Assembly (NCBI GenBank): GCA_019614645.1
Contig: JABWDB010000002.1
Span: 18,575,501 to 18,639,500, forward strand
Length of the DNA: 64,000 nucleotides
Direction of reading: 5' to 3'
DNA from: Stratiolaelaps scimitus
Lineage: Eukaryota; Arthropoda; Arachnida; Mesostigmata; Laelapidae
This document shows, in pieces, positions 1-10,062 of this stretch. The position numbers and the translations under genes are program-made. The notes below the pieces were generated by a model. That model had not been told where the DNA came from, ran no database searches, and saw nothing but the letters and a program-made list of their open reading frames with translations. Numbering within the stretch: the first letter of the stretch is position 1; each line of letters opens with the position of its first letter.

Positions 1-28
1 TGTTTCAATGCACCCGACACAAAGTAAA

Positions 29-165
29 GGTATGTTTATTGGTTTATTAAAGGGGCTGCAATTTCACAATGTTTAAGCTCTCTCATATGTCATTACGCAG
101 CACTGGTTGAAACTACGGCCTCTGGCTTCCGATAGCCAGAGACTTAACCGTCCAAGCCACGACGC
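29..165 (-). mobile_element. tRNA-Ser-like SINE, family A, copy 1
   Basis: Read on the minus strand, the element starts with a tRNA-Ser-like head: A-box GTGGCTTGGACGGTTAAG at about 143-160, an 8-bp stem-loop at 120-141, and a degraded B-box TAGTTTCAACC at 105-115. The body is CATATGAGAGAGCTTAAACA at about 72-91, and the 3' end is CCTTTAATAAACCAATAAAC. The same body and tail recur near 27.2, 27.4 and 52.0 kb, which is what defines the family. The 5' limit is approximate and no target-site duplication was identified. Confidence 0.65.
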
Positions 166-755
166 TGACAACGTACGCAAAGCTTAGCCACCCACCGATC
201 TGTTCCCTGATCTAATCTGTTCGATCTGATCGTGGACATATCGCGGCATACACGCTAACGCCACACCACATTAAACCTGTGCGCCACCTGAACCCCAGCA
301 AAACGATCGTATCCTGTCTCTCTCTCTCTCTATCTGTGTTTGTCTCGTAACCGCAAATGGTTTTACATTGCTCTGTGCAATCCCGCTGAGGTGGAGCCAT
401 CAGTACTTTGTCAAAAGCAGCCGGTCGGCATCGTCTTGCAACACTCCTCACCTGTGTGCGAGTTTTGTGCCAGGAGCTAGCAAAAGACCGATGGGGATGA
501 TTGCTAATGTGAAGGCCAGTGACGGCGGCGGCGGCGGCGGCAGCCGCCTCTACGGCTTTGAATCTTTTGTATGTCGAACAGGTGCCTTGCGGTCACCGTA
601 GGTGTATCGAGCTCAGAGAGTGGTCGTCTTTCCGGAAAATCGTTTCGTTTATTATCGCCTTGATCAACCGGCCACCTCCTTTTCTCTTCTATTAGTCGCG
701 CGCTCGATATCTTTCTCGCTCTTTGCCGGCAGCGTGTGCAGAGGGTGGCTCCGTC

Positions 756-769
756 GGGGGGGGGGGGGG
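756..769 (+). repeat. G14 homopolymer
   Basis: Fourteen consecutive G on the plus strand. Such a run is prone to length variation and to assembly error. Confidence 0.9.
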
Positions 770-867
770 ATTTCGAAGAACAGCCACAGCCAACAAAGCG
801 CGCGCCAACGAATGGCAGCGAGCTAGCCAACCAACTGGCTCTGCTGATGTCGTGTTCGCACAAACTA

Positions 868-905
868 CTTACTACTACTACTATTATTATTATTATTATT
901 ATCAT
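868..905 (+). repeat. ACT/ATT trinucleotide microsatellite
   Basis: ACT repeats pass directly into ATT repeats, probably by a point change that then expanded. Confidence 0.85.
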
Positions 906-2116
906 TGCTGTTTGATCGAAACACACCTATATCCGTTCTGCCGCCTCATTTAACCCCACAATAGGTTAGTGGCTCACAATGTAAAGTATATTTTGTAGGA
1001 TACCGGCAGCCCGCTCTGCCGCCTGATGCCAGCTGCAACCGCAGCAATCCTTGTAACAAGCAACCTCGAGATTCACAGCTCATTTCGCTTCGACGCAGTC
1101 AGGCTTTAGACCGCAAGACCGAACATAGACAGGCGGGCCGCTAAAGAAGAGATACTGCGGTCCCTAGCGACAAAGTGCTTCAGCAGTACAATGCACATCT
1201 GCGACAAGCTACTTATTATTGTTACTGAATGCGACGAGTCAGCGGCAGAGGTTGCACTTTTCCTCGCCCGCGATGTCGATGAAGCGGCAGCGATTATGCC
1301 AACTCTACCGTTCGCATGCACGGGAGATCTGCCGACGCGAACACCTTGCTTGGCGACCGTGCCGGGGGCAAATCATTGAGCACAGGCTGTGCAATGAACC
1401 ATTGCGTAGAACGTCGCGAGCTGACCGAGCGGTTACGCTCGCGTGTGCATCGAGGAATACCTCGCAGTCAATTGGCGTAAAAACGCACAGCGACACACAC
1501 ACACACTGCGAACGGCAGACCACGCGGGCAAGCTCGTAAAGTTCTCACAGCTGCAACGGGCACTCGCGCAGTCGCTGAGGTGAACGAGATTGCAAGAGCG
1601 GGTAGACACCGACGATGTTAATCATGCCCTTGTTGAAGCTGCATTCGGATTGGCTCTGTTCGGCGCTATTCGTCGAATGGATGCATACCGCGAAGAGAGA
1701 GAGAGAGAGAAATAGAGATAAACGACGCAGCAGCACTACGTATTCCCATCAATCCTCTGTTGCAACAACAGCTAACAAGGGAATTGCCCCTTGACTATAG
1801 GCCGTCTCGCGTAGCGTAGCAGGTTGATTTGATGTGTCTGTCGCGGCGGCAGCGGTGCCGGCGCCTCGCGGAGCTCGTGATGGCGGCTGCTATGCATGGT
1901 TACAGAGAAAATGAACGTTCATTGTAGGTTCGTCACCGTCGACTGAAGCAAAAATAGCAAACTGTTAAAGATCGACTTGTTAGCCATAGACGGTTATGTT
2001 TCGTATGCGGTACGAGGCCGAAGTGTACACAGCGATGTGTGAGAACAGCACCACAACGGGCTGTTTCATGATATATAAGTGCGTATCAATGTGCAAGTCT
2101 CAGGTCTTGCAATCTC

Positions 2117-2117
2117 T

Positions 2118-2155
<38 letters not shown>

Positions 2156-2162
2156 CACACAC
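2117..2162 (+). repeat. Compound AC-AT-AC microsatellite
   Basis: An AC run, then about 11 AT units, then a second AC run. Confidence 0.9.
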
Positions 2163-2898
2163 TCAACTATGTGATGTTCACATTTGTTATCCACTTGAAC
2201 TTCTCTTTTTCTTTCGATCTGTCTGGACCCCTTTGTGTCGTTCTCGTTTACTAGTCATGTCCGTACTATCTCTGATGCTAGGCACTGCGGATTGAGCACA
2301 AAGACGCATTCGTTGGGGACGGTAGGCGCCGTGGCCTATTTATTTGTGGACACTCCAATGTAGGCTCGTTCGCCCTACCATTGGTGTTAGTAATCGTTGT
2401 CAGACTTGCATTCTCGTGTACCTCAATCAGAAGAGACCAGAGTCATCAGATCGTTAAGCACGGACGATATAGACGGGCTCGTTATGCACGCGAGCGTGGA
2501 GAGTGTACATTTCAGGTCTCGTGTACGAATGTGCAAATGTGAGACTGACAAGCTCCTGTTCTTATGGGTATTCGAGCGGGAAAGGTTTGACTAGGCCATA
2601 GATCCTTCATATATCTGTTTCTCCCGGGGTTGTGCGGTTGCCGCTGGGCCAAACCGCCCATACCTGGTCGCTCTGCCTGCCAGACAGACGCTATGGCAGC
2701 TACGAGCCCAAAAATATAGCTTCATAATACGACTGCTTCTGTTCTCTTCGTATTGCATTCGTTTGCAACGCGGATATCCCCGCTGTAAACCGATCTCCTT
2801 GCACCGTTGCACTGCCATGTTGTCGCATGCAGTCCCACGTGCCTTTGACGCTCTCTGTTTGTCCGCTCTGGAGGCAAAGAAAGTAAGAGCGGGAGGAT

Positions 2899-2915
2899 GA
2901 GAGAAAGAGAGAGAG

Positions 2916-2957
<42 letters not shown>
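2899..2957 (+). repeat. Compound GA-AT-GA microsatellite
   Basis: About 15 AT units flanked on both sides by GA runs. Confidence 0.9.
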
Positions 2958-3630
2958 TATATGCATCGTTAATCATATCGGGCGCAAACACCTGTCGGAG
3001 GACAGACTCCAGCCCCTGAGCGGGGCTTGCTCACGCCTTCAGAGCGCTCTATCTCCACCTTGACTTCGTGGTTGGGCTCTCGTTCGTGGTCATGATGTCA
3101 TAGGCGCTATATTGTTATCACGCGCCCGAGCGCCTCATTCCCCTAGGCCAATGCTATTTCTCGTTACGCCCCAAGGCAACCCTGCCGCTCAAGCCCCCAG
3201 TCAGCTCAAGCCCATAAAATCGAGCTCGAACTATAATTGAAGAAATTACGTCAAACGCTACTGTTTGTGATTGCACTTTTCATATGTGACTGTCAATACG
3301 CTGCGCTATGCTGTGCCACGCATGGTGAAAGCCAGCTCGCAAAAGGACACGCACTGTCAAGCTTTGGACAGACACTCAAGTGTTGGGACCGCCCACCCAT
3401 ATATATGAGAATATCGTTGCATATAGCATTCATATTTTGCATATGTGTATATACAGGCAGGCTGAGAACAATGACCTACGATTAACGAAAGCCGCCATAT
3501 ATCGGTGTGCACATTTGACTCGTTGTATGCGATCTCCTCGAAGCATCTCGTGAACGACATGCACAATGCATTGATTGATACTGAAGGGTAGGTCAGTATG
3601 GCCACAGTCCACGGCATCCGTCGGGCCCCA

Positions 3631-3760
3631 GGATGGCGTGATGCATTCATGTAGGCCTGCTTTGCAACCGGATGAGACACGTACTTGCACGGGCTCAATC
3701 CCCACCGTTGCACATTCGCATTTAGGAGGTCCGTCTTACGAGAAAATGCAAAAAAAAAAA
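3631..3760 (+). mobile_element. tRNA-derived SINE, family B, copy 1, poly(A)-tailed
   Basis: A tRNA-like head (GGATGGCGTGATGCATTC, then GCTTTGCAACCGG and a B-box relative GGGCTCAATCCCC at 3691-3703) is followed by a body GTTGCACATTCGCATTTAGG and GTCCGTCTTACGAG. It ends in an 11-base A tract at 3750-3760. The TTTGCAA loop recalls tRNA-Ala(UGC), but the A-box is weak. The 48 bases from the B-box into the body match the minus strand at 58.6 kb at roughly 80 percent by eye, which supports a dispersed family. Confidence 0.5.
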
Positions 3761-5857
3761 CAATTCCGTAGACGTTAAATGTTGGCTGAGAGTAAGCCCT
3801 AAAAAAAGTCGACGGCATATATTGACGGACGGCCTAACAGAGTAAGTGTCTGATTGTACGTACGTCTGAAGTGAGCAACGAAATAACTGGGGGAAGGGTA
3901 GGCGAAAGGCAGACAAAGAAAGAACGCAGGCGTAAGACTAGGAGCCACCGCGTGACGTGTCTGATGCCGCCGCTGCAGCAGCCTGCTTGTGCTCTCTCGC
4001 CCTGCGTCTGATCCATGCCACCATAGCACTTGACTACACTGCTGCCGAGTGCAGTCCCGCTAGTCCTGACCTATCCGAGGTGGTGCTGTTTCGAACTCTG
4101 AAACGTGACCTGCGTTCTTCCTACAGCAGGGCCCACTAGCATCTTTGGAGCCGCCCTCTCGTTCTCTCTAGCTCTCTTTCAGTCTCTCTGCTCACTGCTT
4201 GCGTAGCAGCCACGGACGACGGCCACTCGACGCCGCCGCCGCCGTTCATGAGATGCTCGCTGTAGGGACCGACCACTAGGGCGCTTCCTTAAACACGAAT
4301 AGTCGGGATACCCACAGCCACCGGGACGCACCGGGTAGAGCGCGGAGAGGGGAAAGAAGATTCCTGGCGGAATCGAGAAGATCGCTGGCTTGTGCTTCGT
4401 GCCGTGTACGCCTACCACCGGCTACGACTGGTCCTATGGCCTCGGCCAATGCCGCCAGGCAGGCCAATCCAAGTCCATCGTTCGCCTCTTATCTTGTCTT
4501 GAGCATCTCATTGAGCTGTTCGCCGGCCAGGGCGATGGTCCCCAGTAGCTTGTGAGCGCGTCCAGGCAACCGCGCTATCTGGCTATCAATGCGGCGCCCA
4601 CTATTAGGCCCTCCGACATACCCCACGCCCGATATGATCATTGCACTGGCGGGTGCCGTCCGAGCAGGCGTCCTTAGCAAACTATGAGAACAGACAAGAG
4701 GTCGGGCAAGGCGAGGAGGCATCATTCCGTGAAGGGAAAAGGAAAGTCTCTCGCTCTGGCACGGTACGCAGCAGCCACCTAAGAGCATAAGAATAGCAGC
4801 AGGGGCAAAGCAGGAGGAGCAGTTTTCCTAATTCCATTTCCTGTCCGGCCTCGAAATGGGATGACTAGTACCGGGGGAGGAGGGCTCGGTTGGTAGGTAG
4901 TGCACACCACCTTAATGCTCGACGCTGACTCGGTTCTGTGCGCTCCGTGGTCTCAATAAGCCTCCGAGCACAGAAAACGAACGGAGTGCAAGGGAACACT
5001 TAAAGGCAAGGCAGTGATGGCAGTGCCAGCAACAGCGAGTGGACTCCTTCTCTAAGATGGATCGAAGAACTTCGCCTGTTCCCGTTAGGACGAGACCCTG
5101 AGAAGGCTGAGGACACGGGCCGATCATCGTTGACGAGGTGGCTGCTGGCGCTGCTGCCGCGAGCCGGTGTGGACATGAAAACGGCCGGGTCCCTTCCTCC
5201 CCTTCGTTCGGCGCGGTCCAGTCCTCCTCCTCCTCCTGACACCCTCATTCGCTGGTATGCTCTCGCCTAAGCCTGCTTCGAGATGAGCACTTGCGTCGTG
5301 GAGAAGCCAGAAGAGGTCGTCCTCGTGAGAAATAGGATGAGGGGTCGATTCCCGGTGCTGCTCGGCAGGCCCGGTTTCTCCTGCTTCCGTGTTTCCTATC
5401 GTTTGTCCGGGGTCCCTGCCCATATCCGGGGCCGAATTGACCATCGTCAGCTCCAACACGCCCAATCAATATGCTAAACAAAACCGTTCACTGCCTACAG
5501 CTCGGCCCGCGGCCTCTATGCGCTTTCCGGGATTCTCGGGTCGGACGCGTCGCCTCCATTCATGCATCCCCACGGCGGCAGCAGCCGTCTACCGATTCCT
5601 GTCTGAGCAAGGCGTCGTCAAGGGCCGATTCACATTCTGCCGTTCGTACGAGTCATTCGTGGTACATGTACCTTATGGTCCTGGCGGGCTGACTACGGCC
5701 ACTGCGAGCAGGCAACACCAACGAAGTTGGAAACCGCACAACGAGAAGGATTGTCATGGCTATAACCTCGGACGAAGCCTCGAGCGCAAAAACGAGCACC
5801 CCATCCCAACTTACATCACAACCTGATTGCTCGCAGAATATCGATTTGAATTTGGTT
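3761..5857. other. Gene-free stretch
   Basis: No recognisable gene or element. A minus-strand open frame at 5124-5465 is non-repetitive for part of its length but ends in an Arg/Gln-rich low-complexity tail and has no recognised domain, so it is not called. Confidence 0.5.
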
Positions 5858-6560
5858 TCACCGCAAAACGTCTTCCTTGTAGTATGCGCCAAGTGAGTAA
5901 CGTTCGGACCTCGGCAGATGCCAACAGTAGTATTTTAGCAACATCACCTTCATTCCACGACGCATGTAACAGCTATGAGAACGACTCACCGCCGATACAT
6001 TATATTGGCAAGCGTTGAGCACGACTTCATTTTCCTTTTTTACCTCTTGTGGACCATTGAAAATTCCGCCCTGCAGATGCAGCTTCAGGTGGAAAAACAA
6101 AGTGTCTAAAGACGGCATTGGCTGGAATACTCGATGTTTGCATTATCTCATTCTATAAATCTCATTCTATCTCGTACACCTTTTGGACGATATTCGTGCT
6201 GATGTGCGATTTCGCGTTATCATATGGAAAGAGGACAACCTTTACGCGGAACTCATTCGGTCGCTTCTGATTAATGGAAGCACTAAATTTGACCAGCATC
6301 GCACTGACAACATCACTGTCCATCGTCTGACAACTCTTCACTCCGGATCGATGATGCTGCGACAATCCCAATAGTTACACAACAAAACCCATGTTGTCGT
6401 AATAGATCCACGTCACGTCACAAGTAATCATCCAATCGAAGAATAGTTGTTTTTGCTGTTCATGCAGGAGGTAGGTTGCCATATGGCTACCCAATCACTT
6501 CGCTCTTGTCCGTCAACTTGCATCCGTTGCAAAAAAATGTTGAGGTTTACCTTGTGCCCC
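5858..6560 (-). pseudogene. Decayed mariner (Tc1/mariner superfamily) transposase, catalytic domain only
   Basis: Three blocks of a mariner transposase lie in order on the minus strand. Block 1 (about 6400-6470) reads FFDWMITCDVTWIYYDN, matching the family block around the first catalytic Asp (usual form TGDE.W.YYDN); the Asp codon is at 6417-6419. Block 2 (about 6162-6275) contains INQKRPNEFR and VVLFPYDNAKSH, matching the second-Asp block (usual form DNA.PH); Asp at 6219-6221. Block 3 (about 6010-6118) reads SLDTLFFHLKLHLQGGIFNG, matching the third-Asp block (SDYHLF..L..HL.G..F); Asp at 6104-6106. The gene is broken. A stop follows block 1, blocks 2 and 3 are in different frames about 10 bp further apart than D34D spacing predicts, and the stretch between Asp 1 and Asp 2 is about 27 codons short. 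The N-terminal DNA-binding half and the terminal inverted repeats were not recognised. It cannot encode an active transposase. Family assignment is firm; subfamily is not resolved. Confidence 0.75.
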
Positions 6561-9500
6561 TTCATTGCTATAGGGGAGTGAGCGAATGCTCTCCATACTA
6601 TGCAATTCATCAGCATTCAACCTGACCTGATGTCATTTTGATCTGTTTGGTGTGCCATCACATTTAGAGATAAGTAGGTCTCCCTATAATCATTTAACAT
6701 GAACGATGCGAACTCCTTAGAATTTCATGTACGTACAAATAGTCAAAAATATCTGAAGTGATCCTCCACGTCGATACTATCGAATACATGAACACGTCAC
6801 GCAGACGAGCCGTCCCAATTCGGAAGGTTAGCCCAATGGCTTGAACTGTCTTTCCTCGCTATGTCTCTTGCACCATCATGTTACTCATCATTTCCGCCGA
6901 TCGACATAAGGGTCGGCAGGTTCTACTTTGAACGTAGGCTCTCGAAAGTCGTCTCTGACGTTTGTAATTTTGTGGTTTTTCTATTTGTCGCCCTAGTCGA
7001 CTAATGCTGCGCGAAATGGTGCCGGCGCCGTCGCCGCTCCCCGCATCAAAGAACCTAGCATTTGTTGCGGTATCGTCAAAGACGTCTGTCTAGACGTTCA
7101 TCAATCCGACATTCGAGCATACGCTATTGGCAGATCACTGCTCCATGCTGGATCATTCAACCGACAAGCGCCGAATGACACAATTATACGTAGTGAGATC
7201 TCTGTGATTCATTCTCTAGTACGTTCTCAGATCGTCGGAGATCGACAGTTGTCGGGTGAGCCAGCCGCCGTCTCAGGGAAACCTTCCAACGTGTAAGGAG
7301 CACCGGTACACGTAAAATAATAACGTCATGTATGGCGACAATACCGCTAACCGCATTGAGAGCGTTGTTTTGTAACCTGGTAGCATTCCATTCTATCACG
7401 CCGTCAACTCAACGGAACGAAGAAGACGGCGGCGCGAGTAATTCTCTTCGTCTTTGAAATGGCTATGCCTTGAAAGAGCAGTTCGCTGAACAGCTAAAAC
7501 AAACGTGGAGAGATTGTATGAGCGGTTAGTATGGAATCGATTTAGAAAGATACTCCTCGAGATGTTGCACGGCTCATTGTAGACGCTGTAAGCAACTCCC
7601 TCACTCCACCATAACTTATGTTGAACAAAGTCGGCCAGCACTTCGGTTGACTTTCCGACTATTTTAGCTGTTCGTTTCTCCGTGTTGCCTACACCCGGCG
7701 TAAATAACGTGAGATAACTCCATTGCTATTGTTACAAGGGCATTGAAGGTGTAATTATTCATTCAATTGAGATGTTTTAACATCCTCTATGCAGTATGTA
7801 CATGATCGAAGAATTCTGCTCTGTTGGCTTGTCCTGGTCTGGGCCTGGCTCTCAAAAGGCCAAAAGAGATGAGAGAGAGAGAGAGAGCGTGTACCTGTAC
7901 AGAGTTTGTGACAACGTCTGCCACAAAGTGACACACGTGAAGAAGCATGCTACATAGTTAGAGTTAGTTATAACGCGTATCCGTTTGGAAGTGATCATTC
8001 TTCAGAGCCCGCCAGTGACCACGGGAGCCCTTCCGCTGCTGGGGGTGGAAAGCAATGCGCCAACGGGCGAAGGGGCGACCGCAAAGGGACGAGTTGTAGT
8101 AGAATCCTCAACATACAACAAATAGCCCCGCAAATGGTCGAACCCGTAAAATACTCGAACAGGTCAGAAGTTAAACCTATGAGGAAACACCGACGTCAAC
8201 GAAGGTCGAACAGGATGGCTAGAATCAGCGACACGGTTGACATATGCAGATTTCGCCTTCGGCTGATGCCGTCGCCGCCGCCGATGATGATAAATGCGGC
8301 CGACATTATCACGGGAACAGGAACAAGTCGGTTCATCGCAACGCGCCACCAAAGCTGACTGCTCACTACAGCCCCAAAATAGAGACACAGAGAGAGAGCG
8401 AGAGAGAGAGAAGAGGTAGCAAGCAGTGTCTGGCGTTGTTGTCGACGAGAGAGACGAGTGTGCGACCACAGGAATCGAAGGCGGGCGATCTCCGATGCCT
8501 TCACCAACCTGTTACGTCTTATCTCTCTCTCTCTCTCTCTCTTGCCTTTTGCTCTCACAGACATTTTCTCCTTCCCGCTGTCATTTTGTCTCTCTGCGCC
8601 TCTCGCATTCCAATTGCTGTTTCGAGTGTTCCGTTGTTGCAATTCGCGTCATTGCTATTGTATCGCTTCTGCTGCTGCCGTTGATAACATCAGGGCGCAA
8701 GGCGCCCTCATGTCATTCGCATCCACGCAAGATGTTGGTTGCGGGATATGAGGGCAGTGCGGCGTGTTGTTCCTTGCTTCCTGCAAATGAAATACACGCG
8801 CTGGCATTCGTCGATGGCTGGTGGCGGGTTGCTGGGCCTCTGCCACCTGGTCTCATGCTATCTCGTCACCAGAGAGGGTATCGCCAGCGGGCGAATTCCT
8901 GAGCGAATATTGTGGGGTGGAGATAAAACGCCGATCTGGAGATCTGGATAGACAGAGTTCTTAAAATTGTGCCCCAACAACACCCAGTCATTAGCCGCTG
9001 GCGGTATGTCACGAACAGGTTACGTCGTCTATTTGAGAACATCCGAGGGTGGAGGCGCGTTCGTAATCCGCGCGTTCGAACTCGGGTTGATTTGTGAGGA
9101 TCCTGAGAGTTAGGATACATCTAAATATGTGCAACATCATCGCCAGCTGTATGTACATGCTAAGGTCGTGGTTTTAGCGGATATAAATAGTTAGCAGTCA
9201 AATGGGGTCATATTGGAGATTGGGACATACGCGTCCGTTCGCTGATGTAATGATATAACCCAAGGGGTTGACCAGCCCTGAAAATGTCAGTGTCACAACG
9301 CATTTTCTAACGAGTTAAATTGAACTGACTCACCGATGGTAGAGAAACACCTCATTTCGTCTACGACACTCATCTTTTTTTTATAGAGGTTAGAGGTAAA
9401 GTCTGCATGGACGTCAGGCTTCATAACTAAGGTATAATTTGCCTGGTAATGTCAGACTCTTACTGACTAAACGATTTTGACTCGGGGCACTGACCGGGAC

Positions 9501-10043
9501 TGTCAAAAGTATTACTTCAGTCAGTGCCTTGCAGGGACCAGCACCTGATTCCAGCCATGTCCTATCCCTAAGACGCTTGTCTGTCGAACATCAACATTAT
9601 GAAAGTTGAAAGCAGATTGTTATCGGGTATCGTGTAACAACGGCAGCGTTTGCTGCTTTTCTTGGCTTTCTTGAAATAATGCTTCAATGTGTGTGTATCT
9701 CATGATTTGCTTATTTTGATTGCCTTCCGAAACTAGTCTAGTCTCCACTTATAGTGAAGTTTTAATTGGGATATTAAGATGAGAGTAACCACAATGACAC
9801 TAGCTGCCAAGAAGTAATTGCAACTCGTCCAGATCACATTGCGACTAGAAACCTAATATATTATAATTGAAGGCATAGGCATACATCGTTCTATGACGAT
9901 TGACACCATAGCTCGTATTGTTATGAGCCATACCATTGATTCGAAATACTTCGATTACAATTGAATGAGTGCGCCTTTTTCAGCATCATGATAAACGTGT
10001 ACAACACGAACATATTTGCAGCTATAATATACAGAAAAGTGTC
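6561..10043. other. Unassigned stretch upstream of the mariner fossil and downstream of FATP
   Basis: About 3.5 kb, with GA/CT repeats at 7865-7888, 8388-8411 and 8521-8541. On the minus strand 7396-7641 an open frame ends HFKDEENYSRRR, vaguely like the linker of mariner transposases, but it lies too far from the catalytic blocks for an uninterrupted copy. No other gene recognised. Confidence 0.45.
8388..8541 (+). repeat. GA tract and CT tract about 110 bp apart (inverted purine/pyrimidine pair)
   Basis: A GA run at 8388-8411 and a CT run at 8521-8541 are complementary and could pair in a transcript or cruciform. No gene covers them. Confidence 0.7.
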
Positions 10044-10049
10044 TTTATT
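10044..10049 (-). promoter_or_regulatory. Poly(A) signal AATAAA of the FATP gene
   Basis: The minus strand reads AATAAA about 13 bases after the FATP stop codon. If it is used, the 3' UTR is only a few tens of bases long. No genomic poly(A) tract follows, so the site looks like a signal and not a retro-inserted tail. Alternative signals further downstream cannot be excluded. Confidence 0.55.
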
Positions 10050-10062
10050 TGTTAGAAGGCAT

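Larger units (their letters stand above)
166..3630. other. Gene-free stretch with microsatellites
   Basis: No credible gene seen on either strand. It holds a GGC run (522-547), a 14-base G tract (756-769), ACT/ATT repeats near 870-905, GA repeats (1694-1711) and two long AT compound tracts near 2.1 and 2.9 kb. Short frames here are driven by these repeats or have no ATG. Confidence 0.6.

Noticed and set aside
3237..3485. Signal-peptide-like frame on the plus strand
   Set aside because: It opens at TTG, has no ATG before the hydrophobic part, and shows no family similarity.
7396..7641. Possible mariner DNA-binding domain on the minus strand
   Set aside because: It lies about 500 bp or more beyond where the N-terminus should be and lacks a clear helix-turn-helix; similarity is limited to an acidic-basic linker.
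9040..9090. B-box-like GCGTTCGAACTCGGG
   Set aside because: No A-box and no acceptor-stem pairing; not a tRNA.
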